A stretch of DNA of 64,000 nucleotides from a virus, in the IMG/VR virus record IMGVR_UViG_3300030012_002710, positions 1 to 64,000 of that record; one strand, written 5' to 3'. Both the position numbers and the translations under genes were made by a program. Below the pieces are notes generated by a model. The model was not told the DNA's origin and did not search any database. It saw nothing but the letters and a program-made list of their open reading frames with translations. Position 1 is the stretch's first letter, and each line of letters opens with the position of its first letter. Of the stretch, positions 33,101 through 41,262 are shown piece after piece.

Positions 33101-35599
33101 GCTTATAGATATTCTAGCTAATGAAGGATTAGATACAGTTTGATAGATAGAACCAAACTTAACACCAGTGGTATTATCAAACATATTGTTTTGATCTGAT
33201 ATAGTAGATACTGTATCTGATATAGCAATATTAGTAGCTGTGTTTACAGGGTTAAATTGATAATTATATGTAGGTGTAGCATTTGAATGTGGTGCTATTC
33301 TACCAAATAACTGTACTGAGCTTCTAAATTGTTTTTGTTCTGGACCTACCTCAGATAAATCTCTAGGTACTTTGTTTATATTATCATTTAACAATGAAAT
33401 AAATGAAACTGTATTTACTGGATCAGGTGCTGTAGATTGTTGAGCAGCTGTTAGGTTAGGATAAAAATTCATAATGCTTGGTAAATAAACATTATAATAT
33501 TCTTGCTCTGTTTGTTTAACAACTATTTTATAACTATACCAACCAAGTGGATTATATTCTGTACTAGTCGGATCTCCATTATATAAACCGGGCCAACCTG
33601 TAGTAAGGTTATGAGGTCTATTTTCATCTATAGGAGTATTAAAAAGTATTTTAATAGAATCACCAGGCCATTGTTGTATTCTATTTTGATTAGCCGTTGT
33701 GTTAGAAACTTCATTATATGGAAAATAAACTGTATCACCTAATAAAGTTAAATTATCATTATCTGTTGCTTGTGTATTAACAGATGATAGTATAGTTGTC
33801 GATGTTCTACCATATCTATCGGATAATACAACACCAACTTGATAATTTCTATTTTGCTTAACAGTGTGCATAGGATATTCTCTTGACACTGTTCTTTCTA
33901 TCGGTCTTGGTACTGTTGGATCATCTGCTACAAAGGTTGTATATTTATCAGATACAGCTACATTATAATCTAATGTTTCAGGCGGTGTATGTTTGTTTTG
34001 AAAATTACCATATACTAACCTATTACTTATTATTTCTTGATTATGAGCTCTAACAGGCGCTTTATCATATACCCTAATTAATTCAGATTCAGGTAAAGTT
34101 TTATAAGGTTTATTACCTTGATAATTATATTCTATTGTTGTAGCAGTGTTAAATCTTTCATAACCAAAGCTACCAGTTCTTGGTATTACGTCTACAACTT
34201 GTACAGCTAAAGCATCTGATTCTTTATATAAAATTTCTATTTCATCGATTTTTAATGAATCAAATAAATTAACAGCTTGTATACCATCATTATTAATATC
34301 TAAAGGTAATGGTATTTGTAAAAATATATTGTTAACTTTGTTTTCCATAAAATCAACAACAGTACTTCTATATGTAGCTTGTTCATCTGTAGTGTTACCT
34401 GTTGGTGTTGTTTGACCTATAAAATAACCATCTTGTTTAGGTATAAATGTTGGCTGCGTAAATGGTGCCATAATTGAATAATTACCATCTTCATATTTAA
34501 AACGATAACTAAATCTTACAAATTTATCTTCTAAAAAATCAGGATCTCCATTAAATTTAGGATTATAATTTGGATTTGTTGTTAAACCAGGAAAATCTTC
34601 GTTATATGTGCCACCAGGATTCATTGGTGTACTAGCATCCTCCATGCTTGTTACCCAATAACTTGGAGATGTAAGAGCTGTTAATGTGTTTTGGTTAAAA
34701 TAAATGGTAGTGCCTGCAGGTATATCTACTGTTGTTGTTGCTAAAGGTGTACCAGCAGATAAATTAGATCTGTCTATTAATGTTATTTGATTACCGTTTG
34801 CAAAACTTTGTAAAACAGTATCAGCTGGTATACCAGGTACTACTACCCCAGCTGAATCTACAGCTGTTATAGTAGCACCAATTAATGTTTTATCTACACC
34901 TAATTCTTTGGCTAATCCTAATCTATTATCAGCTTGTAATAATATTGTGCTACTACCAGTTGTTGTTATTCCATCGGTTAAAGCAGATCCTCCATTTGGT
35001 AAAAACGCATTATCTCTTTTGTGATATAACTGTATAGGTTGAAAAGGCGCATATGTTGCTACAGATATTTGATCTTCTGTTGTATAATAATTAGGAGTAG
35101 TAGCTCTATCTATATTAATTCTACGAGGTTGATTTCTATCATCTGTCCAAAATAAAATACCTTCTAATAAATTAACAGATAATATAGGAAAGTTTTTAGA
35201 AAAATTTAAAAAAGCACCTGTAAGTAATAAGTTAGTTTCATTACTTGCAACATTGTGTACATATATATAATTATTTGCAGTAGTAGAATAATTAATTGAT
35301 TGAAAGTTATAATTTGTAGAAGATCTTTCATCATAATCAGTTAAAAATATATATATGTTATCATTAACTTCATCTGTATATAAACCGATAGTTGTAAGAT
35401 CACAATTGCAACCACTTATAGTTTTAAAATCTACAACAAGTTTATTACCTAAAACATTTTCTAACGCTCCAACGTCGGCACCTTCTGATTTACTTACTTG
35501 TATATTAACTCCTTCACGATATTCACCATTTGGTAAAAGCCTGGCATCCAGGTCTTTATTCATTTTGGATTTAATAAAAGCATTTTTTACTTCTGCCAT
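30188..35599 (-). CDS. Large tail protein (stabilisation or muzzle-like)
   Basis: 1803 aa. The N-terminus (NAFIKSKMNKDLDARLLPNG, then EYREGVNIQVSKSEGADVGA) is a hallmark of long beta-rich tail proteins in marine and crAss-like podoviruses. The rest is strand-rich with Ig-like stretches around residues 900-1150. The predicted place is the tail nozzle/muzzle below the ring proteins. Assignment is by motif memory and gene order. Confidence 0.7.
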   Translation of the reverse strand: MAEVKNAFIKSKMNKDLDARLLPNGEYREGVNIQVSKSEGADVGALENVLGNKLVVDFKTISGCNCDLTTIGLYTDEVNDNIYIFLTDYDERSSTNYNFQSINYSTTANNYIYVHNVASNETNLLLTGAFLNFSKNFPILSVNLLEGILFWTDDRNQPRRINIDRATTPNYYTTEDQISVATYAPFQPIQLYHKRDNAFLPNGGSALTDGITTTGSSTILLQADNRLGLAKELGVDKTLIGATITAVDSAGVVVPGIPADTVLQSFANGNQITLIDRSNLSAGTPLATTTVDIPAGTTIYFNQNTLTALTSPSYWVTSMEDASTPMNPGGTYNEDFPGLTTNPNYNPKFNGDPDFLEDKFVRFSYRFKYEDGNYSIMAPFTQPTFIPKQDGYFIGQTTPTGNTTDEQATYRSTVVDFMENKVNNIFLQIPLPLDINNDGIQAVNLFDSLKIDEIEILYKESDALAVQVVDVIPRTGSFGYERFNTATTIEYNYQGNKPYKTLPESELIRVYDKAPVRAHNQEIISNRLVYGNFQNKHTPPETLDYNVAVSDKYTTFVADDPTVPRPIERTVSREYPMHTVKQNRNYQVGVVLSDRYGRTSTTILSSVNTQATDNDNLTLLGDTVYFPYNEVSNTTANQNRIQQWPGDSIKILFNTPIDENRPHNLTTGWPGLYNGDPTSTEYNPLGWYSYKIVVKQTEQEYYNVYLPSIMNFYPNLTAAQQSTAPDPVNTVSFISLLNDNINKVPRDLSEVGPEQKQFRSSVQLFGRIAPHSNATPTYNYQFNPVNTATNIAISDTVSTISDQNNMFDNTTGVKFGSIYQTVSNPSLARISISNPSNPIGTQAPTNVTDDQTQFLSIYETEPVESRLDIYWETSSSGTVSELNTAIKEGSAVIKNFTTDENMSLAPDTWTFNLAEDITPGASPTATYSSGSYTPLPFFPYTSDASGVKLPVINSNIDTTSGFSVINGNGENVTNKFVLTRTPGNGVSTPDKYVITIASGVYFYYSPDSPVIDSFTFNFDVQNNDSGSQNGLVTKISLSEKLFNVAPIITCVNPIIAQPGATLIHSFVGVNGSQDNSKNQEDLTWSMTQTPSDPANGIPALVIDPLTGVVTDPTATLNTPVTLTVTLSDAGTNDTTIGGVADGTCITVVNGNQGYETFALNDSFYNIKNICINQGPESSGFYWAAATTGSTNPVTTSTLPPVNREPKSGLSNTTVASPWSVTTSATNCTGWTWTNSNRNAKVAMGEANSGLGSTLFSSPSGVVLNGRTDCATTGGSSAVPAGITAGTTDTPGGSAYIIVDFELGNYGQAPNDRPGVIWPAYLQYRQDVNSPWQTATDVEGNTIQFGGAHANTYDRPNSTSSVTIGTPPSAFANTGVKDQLSSAITQEGTGSTPSKNDSFESWMESKETQSDPELTTIGRKLFVVGRNQAFREPSGTAPSDAPDRFGEYRLITRYPYGTNISPTNSVSVTNPKIPTLSTFNCPSGAYSDYLNSQENQRVYLSFGDFYNPVQLASSYGNGAVQGVEKTPPSSFAYRVTSSSSDSRTEAEAKFPDQIVYAREWAFKYISQFYVDPQLTIHWDPGTSGTKWFSYRGAADGESSLNVQWGNEYSSTRNGAPIFSGVGVNPNFKYGSNTSAKDMKWSAQFDQYGKKIIRTAQPCVANLDPTTGGNNNLPTPPANSYQFGTMTVSPQGSTGIIFVQKFSAAFQTCNINALFSRLTNDSSALGGSVLVQGVSELTVFSSDPLNGYSSIGSISINPGSSQASIVDNGISNEKELRLTGVTYVSSDFQPAPAQNWYINGVTSCP

Positions 35600-35604
35600 T
35601 TAAT

Positions 35605-36828
35605 TTAGAATTTAAGCCATTTAGATTTACCTCTCATAATCTGAACAAACTCATTAGATTTTAAATTAGATAATCTTATTTTTGCGTTTCTTAGTTTTGC
35701 ACTTTTTTCTTGTTTAAGTCTTCTTATTATATATTCAGGTTGATTTATTCTGCTAGCTAAAATAGCATGACTTAAATAAGCATAAACAGCTTCTTCAGCT
35801 AACTTAGGTACTCGCATATCTTCTTCATATGCTAAACCATCTGATACATATTCTAATACTATAATTTTATCTTTTAAATCACTAGAAAAAGCAAATGTAC
35901 CATTACGATCATTAATTGTAAAAGTACCATTTATTTGTGATGTTTCAGGTTGTAAACCATATCTTTGGCCATAACCATAAAACCAGTTACCATACCAACC
36001 ATATAATCCATCAGCTACAAGTCTACCTGTTATATCATCTCTTATTTCTTGTAATATTTCAGTATTTTGTTCTTTATATCTTTTTTCTGTTATAGATGTA
36101 CCAGTTAAGTTTTGTCCTTCGTTGTCTTGTGTTGCTATACCTTGAGCATCTTGTATAGGTTTAGTATAAGGATTAGTAGTTAAAGTTGTTGGATAAATAA
36201 TATGTGTTATACCTATATCATCAACCCATGATAAATTTACATAATTAACATAATCTTGTGGTATTGGCACGTTTAAACTAGGAGGTATAGTTAATTCTTG
36301 AGATTTTATACTTCTTAATGTATCATAGCTAAACTCTTGTAAAGCTCTTTTAGTGTGAAATATTACATCGGTTCTTTTTACACTAGGTATAAGTTTACCA
36401 GCACCTACATATGCGACTAAAAAATTATTAACTAAGTCTTGTACTTTAATATATGAATAGCTATTATAATTATGTTGTGTTGTTTTACCAAAAGCATCTC
36501 TATCACCATATTCACCACCTGTTTCTGTTAACAACTGTACAACAACAAAAGTACCAGCTGCTTGAGCAGGTAATGTAAATACATTATCTAATACAGTATA
36601 GGTTGTAGTGTATTCTGTAAATGTACCAGGGTTACCATTAGCACTAGTATATATTCTAAAATTATTTTTATTATAATTTTCAGATGTAGGATCTGAACTA
36701 CCAAAAGTAATTTTTGTATTAAATGTAGTGGTAAATGTTGTTTGATCTGTTGTAGCAATGAACATTTGAGCACCTGCATAATATTGCGAATTAGACTCAG
36801 TAATTAAACCGCCATTTGGTTGCGCCAT
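35605..36828 (-). CDS. Tail ring / tubular protein
   Basis: 407 aa. An N-terminal beta domain (GAQMFIATTDQTTFTTTFNT) is followed by a helical adaptor-type half: IPSVKRTDVIFHTKRALQEF, then IPQDYVNYVNLSW and HAILASRINQPEYIIRRLKQ. The second half is typical of T7 gp11-like or crAss ring proteins that assemble under the portal. It lies between another ring protein and the large tail protein, as expected. Confidence 0.7.
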   Translation of the reverse strand: MAQPNGGLITESNSQYYAGAQMFIATTDQTTFTTTFNTKITFGSSDPTSENYNKNNFRIYTSANGNPGTFTEYTTTYTVLDNVFTLPAQAAGTFVVVQLLTETGGEYGDRDAFGKTTQHNYNSYSYIKVQDLVNNFLVAYVGAGKLIPSVKRTDVIFHTKRALQEFSYDTLRSIKSQELTIPPSLNVPIPQDYVNYVNLSWVDDIGITHIIYPTTLTTNPYTKPIQDAQGIATQDNEGQNLTGTSITEKRYKEQNTEILQEIRDDITGRLVADGLYGWYGNWFYGYGQRYGLQPETSQINGTFTINDRNGTFAFSSDLKDKIIVLEYVSDGLAYEEDMRVPKLAEEAVYAYLSHAILASRINQPEYIIRRLKQEKSAKLRNAKIRLSNLKSNEFVQIMRGKSKWLKF

Positions 36829-36831
36829 AAT

Positions 36832-37608
36832 TTATATTTTTTCGTTTTGTTCATTAATAGCAACTTGTTGAGCTGCATCTTGTACTATTTGTGGATCTCT
36901 AATTATTACACCTGCATATTTTAATATTTGTAATATAAGGTTTGTTTGCTCTGATATATGTAAATCAAAATCAATAGAACCTGTTGGCATTGTATTAGCA
37001 TCATAAAGATTTGAATTATATAAATATTGTCCTAATGTACCAACAGTAAAGCCCCAAATTGGACTTACAGGTTTTCTAACATATTCTACTTGTATGTCAC
37101 CAGCTGTAACTATTGTATCTGGTTTAACATATAGTTTAAAGTTTTCGAATAAATATATTGGAAAAGTTGTTGAGGGTTTTGTAAGAAGAGATTTGTTTAC
37201 TTGATAGAACTCTGCTCTATCAACACGTTGTATTTCAGTTTGGTTTTTATATAAAACCGTACCTAATCTATAAAATATTACCTCTTGGCCATATGCATCT
37301 AAACCTGGAAGTGTCCAGTAAGAAAGTGTTTTACCTGTACTAGATGGTGTAATTGATGTAAAAGCAGCATCACCAAAAGTTTTAAATATAGCTAATTTTT
37401 CATCAAGATTTTTAACTCTATCAGCATAATCAGTATCAGTTTGTGGAACTCTTATTTGCTGATTCATATCTTCAAAATATTTTTCAAATATTTCTAATTG
37501 CACTTGAGTTCCTAGACTATTAAACTCAGAAGGAGTTATATAACCTCTTTGTTCTTTATTTAATATAAGTAAAACAGTTTGATATACCGTGTTTACGTTT
37601 ATAGCCAT
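36832..37608 (-). CDS. Tail ring / head-tail connector protein
   Basis: A 258-aa protein starting MAINVNTVYQTVLLILNKEQ, with RGYITPSEFN and a helix-rich middle, then FKLYVKPDTIVTAGDIQVEY strands. This start is familiar from ring proteins of uncultured marine podoviruses. It sits directly after a terminator (37631) at the head/tail gene boundary, so it may be expressed at a lower level than the capsid genes. Confidence 0.68.
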   Translation of the reverse strand: MAINVNTVYQTVLLILNKEQRGYITPSEFNSLGTQVQLEIFEKYFEDMNQQIRVPQTDTDYADRVKNLDEKLAIFKTFGDAAFTSITPSSTGKTLSYWTLPGLDAYGQEVIFYRLGTVLYKNQTEIQRVDRAEFYQVNKSLLTKPSTTFPIYLFENFKLYVKPDTIVTAGDIQVEYVRKPVSPIWGFTVGTLGQYLYNSNLYDANTMPTGSIDFDLHISEQTNLILQILKYAGVIIRDPQIVQDAAQQVAINEQNEKI

Positions 37609-37630
37609 GTGTATTTTTTATTATAATAAA

Positions 37631-37647
37631 GGAGGCACTTGGCCTCC
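37631..37647 (-). terminator. Intrinsic terminator between head and tail genes
   Basis: GGAGGC (37631-37636) and GCCTCC (37642-37647) form a G/C-only core stem with a 5-nt loop, in a 56-nt gap of an otherwise AT-rich late operon. Read on the minus strand, the stem is followed by TTTATTATAATAAAAAAT, a loosely U-rich tail. Likely a partial terminator that lowers tail relative to head expression. Confidence 0.65.
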
Positions 37648-37664
37648 CTTATTAGTATTACATA

Positions 37665-38432
37665 TTAAGAAAGTTTTTTCTCTATAGACTTAAAGATTTC
37701 TAATCCTTCATCAGTCTTAAAGAATTGAGCCATTGCAGAATATGGATGTTCATCAAACGGTACTGTCATTAATTTTTTACCATTTGAAGCCCACATAAAT
37801 GTTCTTTGATCAGAACTTAGTTTTATTATTCCAGCTTCTGTAGCTTTTATTGCAAAGTTTCGTAATTGTACATTTTCATCATTTGCTAGATCTAAGAATA
37901 GTTTTGCATTTTTCTTAGCAAATACAAGTAAATCTCTTTTTATTTCCTTAGAACTCATCTCTGATACCTTAGAACCTAATTCTACTCTTAATATTGCTTC
38001 AGCTTGATCAATATCTATGTTTCTAGCCATATTTAAAGCATCTATTTCAAGTTCTAAATCTAAAAGCTCGTCTTGTGCAATTACAACTTCATCTAATTCT
38101 TTATATCTTTTATCTTTTAATGGATGATATAAAGATAATATTTTTTGTAAAGCTTGATTTTGTTGTTTTACATATAATGATCCATCTCTAAATACTATAT
38201 GTCCTAAAGTTGCTTCACCTTTTTGTTCATCTTTAAACGGAGAGTTTTGATTTGTTGCATATCTTATTTCTCTCTGTTCTTGTGTTTTTTCATCGTACCA
38301 CAAAAGAGGGTGTCTTGTTGTGTGTTTAGATGGTATTTTATATGTTAATGGACTATTAGGCCCAGTTAATATATATGTTCTATCTTTTATTTCCCAGCTT
38401 GGTGCTGAAATTGTTTTTTCTTTTTTTGCCAT
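37665..38432 (-). CDS. Head-associated protein of unknown role
   Basis: 255 aa, helix-rich and charged. Motifs: ILTGPNSPLTYKIPSKHTTR early, WYDEKTQEQREIRYATNQNS, and an acidic middle (LDLELEIDALNMARNIDIDQ). It lies between hairpins that follow the major capsid gene and those before the tail genes, where crAss-like phages carry a conserved head or ring gene. Exact role not recognised. Confidence 0.6.
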   Translation of the reverse strand: MAKKEKTISAPSWEIKDRTYILTGPNSPLTYKIPSKHTTRHPLLWYDEKTQEQREIRYATNQNSPFKDEQKGEATLGHIVFRDGSLYVKQQNQALQKILSLYHPLKDKRYKELDEVVIAQDELLDLELEIDALNMARNIDIDQAEAILRVELGSKVSEMSSKEIKRDLLVFAKKNAKLFLDLANDENVQLRNFAIKATEAGIIKLSSDQRTFMWASNGKKLMTVPFDEHPYSAMAQFFKTDEGLEIFKSIEKKLS

Positions 38433-38457
38433 GATATAATATAATTAAATAATTAAT

Positions 38458-38495
38458 GTAAAGACAAGGGCACCATTAAGATGCCCTATCTTTAC
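38458..38495 (-). terminator. Hairpin downstream of the major capsid gene
   Basis: GTAAAGA (38458-38464) pairs with TCTTTAC (38489-38495) and AGGGCA (38467-38472) pairs with TGCCCT (38482-38487), with a small internal loop and a 9-nt apical loop: 13 bp in all. On the minus strand the following ATTAATTATTTAATTATA is only moderately U-rich. It is either a partial terminator or a 3' stabiliser of the capsid mRNA. Confidence 0.6.
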
Positions 38496-38503
38496 TAAAA
38501 AAA

Positions 38504-39955
38504 TTAAACTCCTTTGAATAATACAAAGTTGTTTGCAGCTTGAGTTACTAAACATCTTTCTGATAGGAAGTTGACTTCCATAGCATCAAGATTAGAAGTG
38601 TAAGCACCTCCTGCTGAACCAGTTAACCAAGACTTCATTCGTCTGTCTTCTGTTTGAGAAGCTCTATATCTGACGTGTAAGAATGGTCTTCTAATATTTG
38701 TACCTAAAATTTGATCGTATACAGTTGATGTACCTGCTGGTATTAAAACTCCTTCAATAGACTGAGTACCATCAATAGCACCTCTTGTAGAAGCGTCATT
38801 TAAGTATTTCCAGTCAGTTTTGTAGAAGTCATATGAACCTCTTCTAAAACCACTAAAACCTAAGTTTAAAGCCATTTCTTCAGAGTTTTCAAATAAACCG
38901 TAAGCAGTACCACCACCTTGACCGATAGATATGTTTGACAACATATTATCAAATTCTAGTGCAGTTGATCTTTGTAAGAACAACATATTTTCTTCAATAG
39001 CACCTTGAGTGTCTAAGTTTTTAAGTATTGCATCAAAGTCATCTAGACCAGAAGCTCCAGAAAAACCTACTTCAACATTACCTCTTGATGAGATAGCAGC
39101 AAAAAGACCTTCAGTACCTTTAAAACCTGAAGCAGCAGCGTTATTTCCAGCGGCCGCAGCAGCGATCTCACCTTCAACACATACCATTTCTAGGTAATCT
39201 TCAAATCTTAATCTTGTTTCAGATTCAGCTTTTAAGTACCATAAATAACCTGTAGTACCATCTTCAGTAGTTACTTCAACCCAACCAATTTGAGCCATAT
39301 CAGAACCATTTATTGTATAAACATTTCTAATTATAATTGGTGAATTGTTGTACTGTTGAAAAGAAGGTGTAATAGTTACTTGTGGTTGAACAGTATTATT
39401 TAAGTTGTTAAGACCAGCGCCTGCATTAGATGTAGAAGCACCTTTAACAAATTCTGAACCATAAACAAATATTTTTACTGACGTACCTAAGCCACTAAGA
39501 TCTGTAGTTAAATAAGGAGCAACAGTCACTGCACCTGTAGTAGTGTTAGATGCTGTTACAACACATTTAGCTTCATTACCAGCATCGTCTAAAACTACAA
39601 TAGTTTGTCCGGGAGATATTACATTTCTTGTAACACCTGGAGCTGTAGCAGCTGGTACTGTAATTATAGATGGGTTAGCCTGGTCGTTAACACAATTATC
39701 ATATGCTATATGTAATCTGTTTTGCTCTGACCAAACAACTTGATCTGAAGTCAGAGGCATTTCAGCACCTACCATACGTAAAAAACCAGAAAGAGTTCTG
39801 TTTCCATATCTTTCTACTTCTTGTTCGTATATTTCAGGTAGATATTGCTGAGCAAAATCATTATTACCATCTGTAAAAGATAGGTAATTGCTGGCTAATA
39901 GCTGCTGATTAGGAGCAGGAACTATTGAGCCAAACTGTGGAGTTAAAATTCCCAT
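38504..39955 (-). CDS. Major capsid protein
   Basis: 483 aa. The N-terminus (LASNYLSFTDGNNDFAQQYL, PEIYEQEVERYGNRTLSGFL) and C-terminus (LHVRYRASQTEDRRMKSWLT) fit an HK97-fold capsid protein of crAss-like size. It follows a scaffold-like gene and the portal in the usual order. Gly/Ala-rich loops (EIAAAAAGNNAAASGFKG) are probable surface elements. It is bounded downstream by a strong hairpin, consistent with high expression. Confidence 0.8.
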   Translation of the reverse strand: MGILTPQFGSIVPAPNQQLLASNYLSFTDGNNDFAQQYLPEIYEQEVERYGNRTLSGFLRMVGAEMPLTSDQVVWSEQNRLHIAYDNCVNDQANPSIITVPAATAPGVTRNVISPGQTIVVLDDAGNEAKCVVTASNTTTGAVTVAPYLTTDLSGLGTSVKIFVYGSEFVKGASTSNAGAGLNNLNNTVQPQVTITPSFQQYNNSPIIIRNVYTINGSDMAQIGWVEVTTEDGTTGYLWYLKAESETRLRFEDYLEMVCVEGEIAAAAAGNNAAASGFKGTEGLFAAISSRGNVEVGFSGASGLDDFDAILKNLDTQGAIEENMLFLQRSTALEFDNMLSNISIGQGGGTAYGLFENSEEMALNLGFSGFRRGSYDFYKTDWKYLNDASTRGAIDGTQSIEGVLIPAGTSTVYDQILGTNIRRPFLHVRYRASQTEDRRMKSWLTGSAGGAYTSNLDAMEVNFLSERCLVTQAANNFVLFKGV

Positions 39956-39971
39956 AATTTATTTTCAATTT

Positions 39972-41234
39972 TTAATTAAACGTTCTTTTTTTTATTTTCA
40001 ATTTTGAAGAATCAAGACCACTAACTGCTTTTACTTTTAAACCACCTATAAATACTTCTCCAGATGCTGTTTTACGAGGTTCTGTACTAATATTTTTAGA
40101 TTTTGCTAATTGTTCTTTTATTGCATCAGTTTTACCTTGCTCATAAAAGTGATTAGCTATAGTATCAACATTTTGTGCTGCATATAAAGCTTTGTGATAA
40201 CCAGCTGTGTCTTCAATTTCTCCACTTTTGCCTAGAAACTTTCCGACAAAATTAGATAAGTCACTTTGGTTATTTGCAACAGATGAAGGATCTTTTATTC
40301 CATATCTAAACTTTTTATCTCCTAATTTAAAATCAAAACCTTTGAATTCTGGGTTAAGCATTTGTTTAGTATTAGATACAAATCTTTCATGTCTAGCTTT
40401 TTGCTGTTCTCTATCTTCGTTATAGCGATTAAAAAAGTCTATTGCTTTTTGTTGTTCTTGTGTTACGCCAGGCCTCAACTTGATTTCTGCGTAATAATCT
40501 TTTTTAAGACCATCTAAAAAACTTTTAGCTTTTGCTATTTCTTCCTTGTAAGCGAGTTTTTTCTTTTTAATATCTCGCTCTTCATCGACCTCTTCATCAT
40601 ACTTAAAAGTATCTTCAATTATAAAATTAACTTCTTCAGCATTTAAATGAGGTTTTGCTTGCTTGTAATATTCATGTAATAATGCTTCATCATTTACTTT
40701 ACTATAATCAGCATTAAGTCTGGCATAATCTTCAATTGATCCACCAGTTTCTTCCATAAATTTTACTAATTTTTCTATGTTTTCAGGTAGCTTTTGTGCT
40801 TCTGCTTCCTGTAATACTTCTTTTTGTTCCGATGTGGTAGTGGTAGTTTCATTGCTTCCTGCCACTCCTGCCTTGTTAGAATTATCTTCTTCATCTGTAA
40901 TTTCTTGTAAAGGTGAATCAGTTTCTATTTTTTCTTCTGACTCTTTATCTTTAACATCGTCGCTGGACTCTTGTATTTGTTCGTCCACCTTAGGGCTATC
41001 TCCGGTTTGTTCGCCCACATCCACTTTCTCTGTTTCTCCGATTGAAATGGCATCTTTTTCTTCTTTTTTACTTAAATCTACTTTTGTTACTGTAGGTTTT
41101 TGTTTTTCTTGTGACAAAACTTTAGCTTTTTTAACTTTAAAACTACCTTCTGTTTTAACTTCTTCTACAGGTTTTGCCTCTATTTTTGTTTCTTCTTTTA
41201 CTTCTTCAACTTTTTTCGTTTCTTTTTTTGACAT
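39972..41234 (-). CDS. Scaffold-like protein
   Basis: 420 aa. The first 150 residues are Lys/Glu/Ser-rich and unstructured (KKETKKVEEVKEETKIEAKP), followed by a predicted helical region (FIEDTFKYDEEVDEERDIKK) and a basic C-terminus (SKLKIKKRTFN) that could bind the capsid shell. Composition and position between portal and major capsid protein are typical of scaffolds. No protease domain is visible. Confidence 0.68.
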   Translation of the reverse strand: MSKKETKKVEEVKEETKIEAKPVEEVKTEGSFKVKKAKVLSQEKQKPTVTKVDLSKKEEKDAISIGETEKVDVGEQTGDSPKVDEQIQESSDDVKDKESEEKIETDSPLQEITDEEDNSNKAGVAGSNETTTTTSEQKEVLQEAEAQKLPENIEKLVKFMEETGGSIEDYARLNADYSKVNDEALLHEYYKQAKPHLNAEEVNFIIEDTFKYDEEVDEERDIKKKKLAYKEEIAKAKSFLDGLKKDYYAEIKLRPGVTQEQQKAIDFFNRYNEDREQQKARHERFVSNTKQMLNPEFKGFDFKLGDKKFRYGIKDPSSVANNQSDLSNFVGKFLGKSGEIEDTAGYHKALYAAQNVDTIANHFYEQGKTDAIKEQLAKSKNISTEPRKTASGEVFIGGLKVKAVSGLDSSKLKIKKRTFN

Positions 41235-41262
41235 AATAAAATAATATAAAATTAATAATAAA

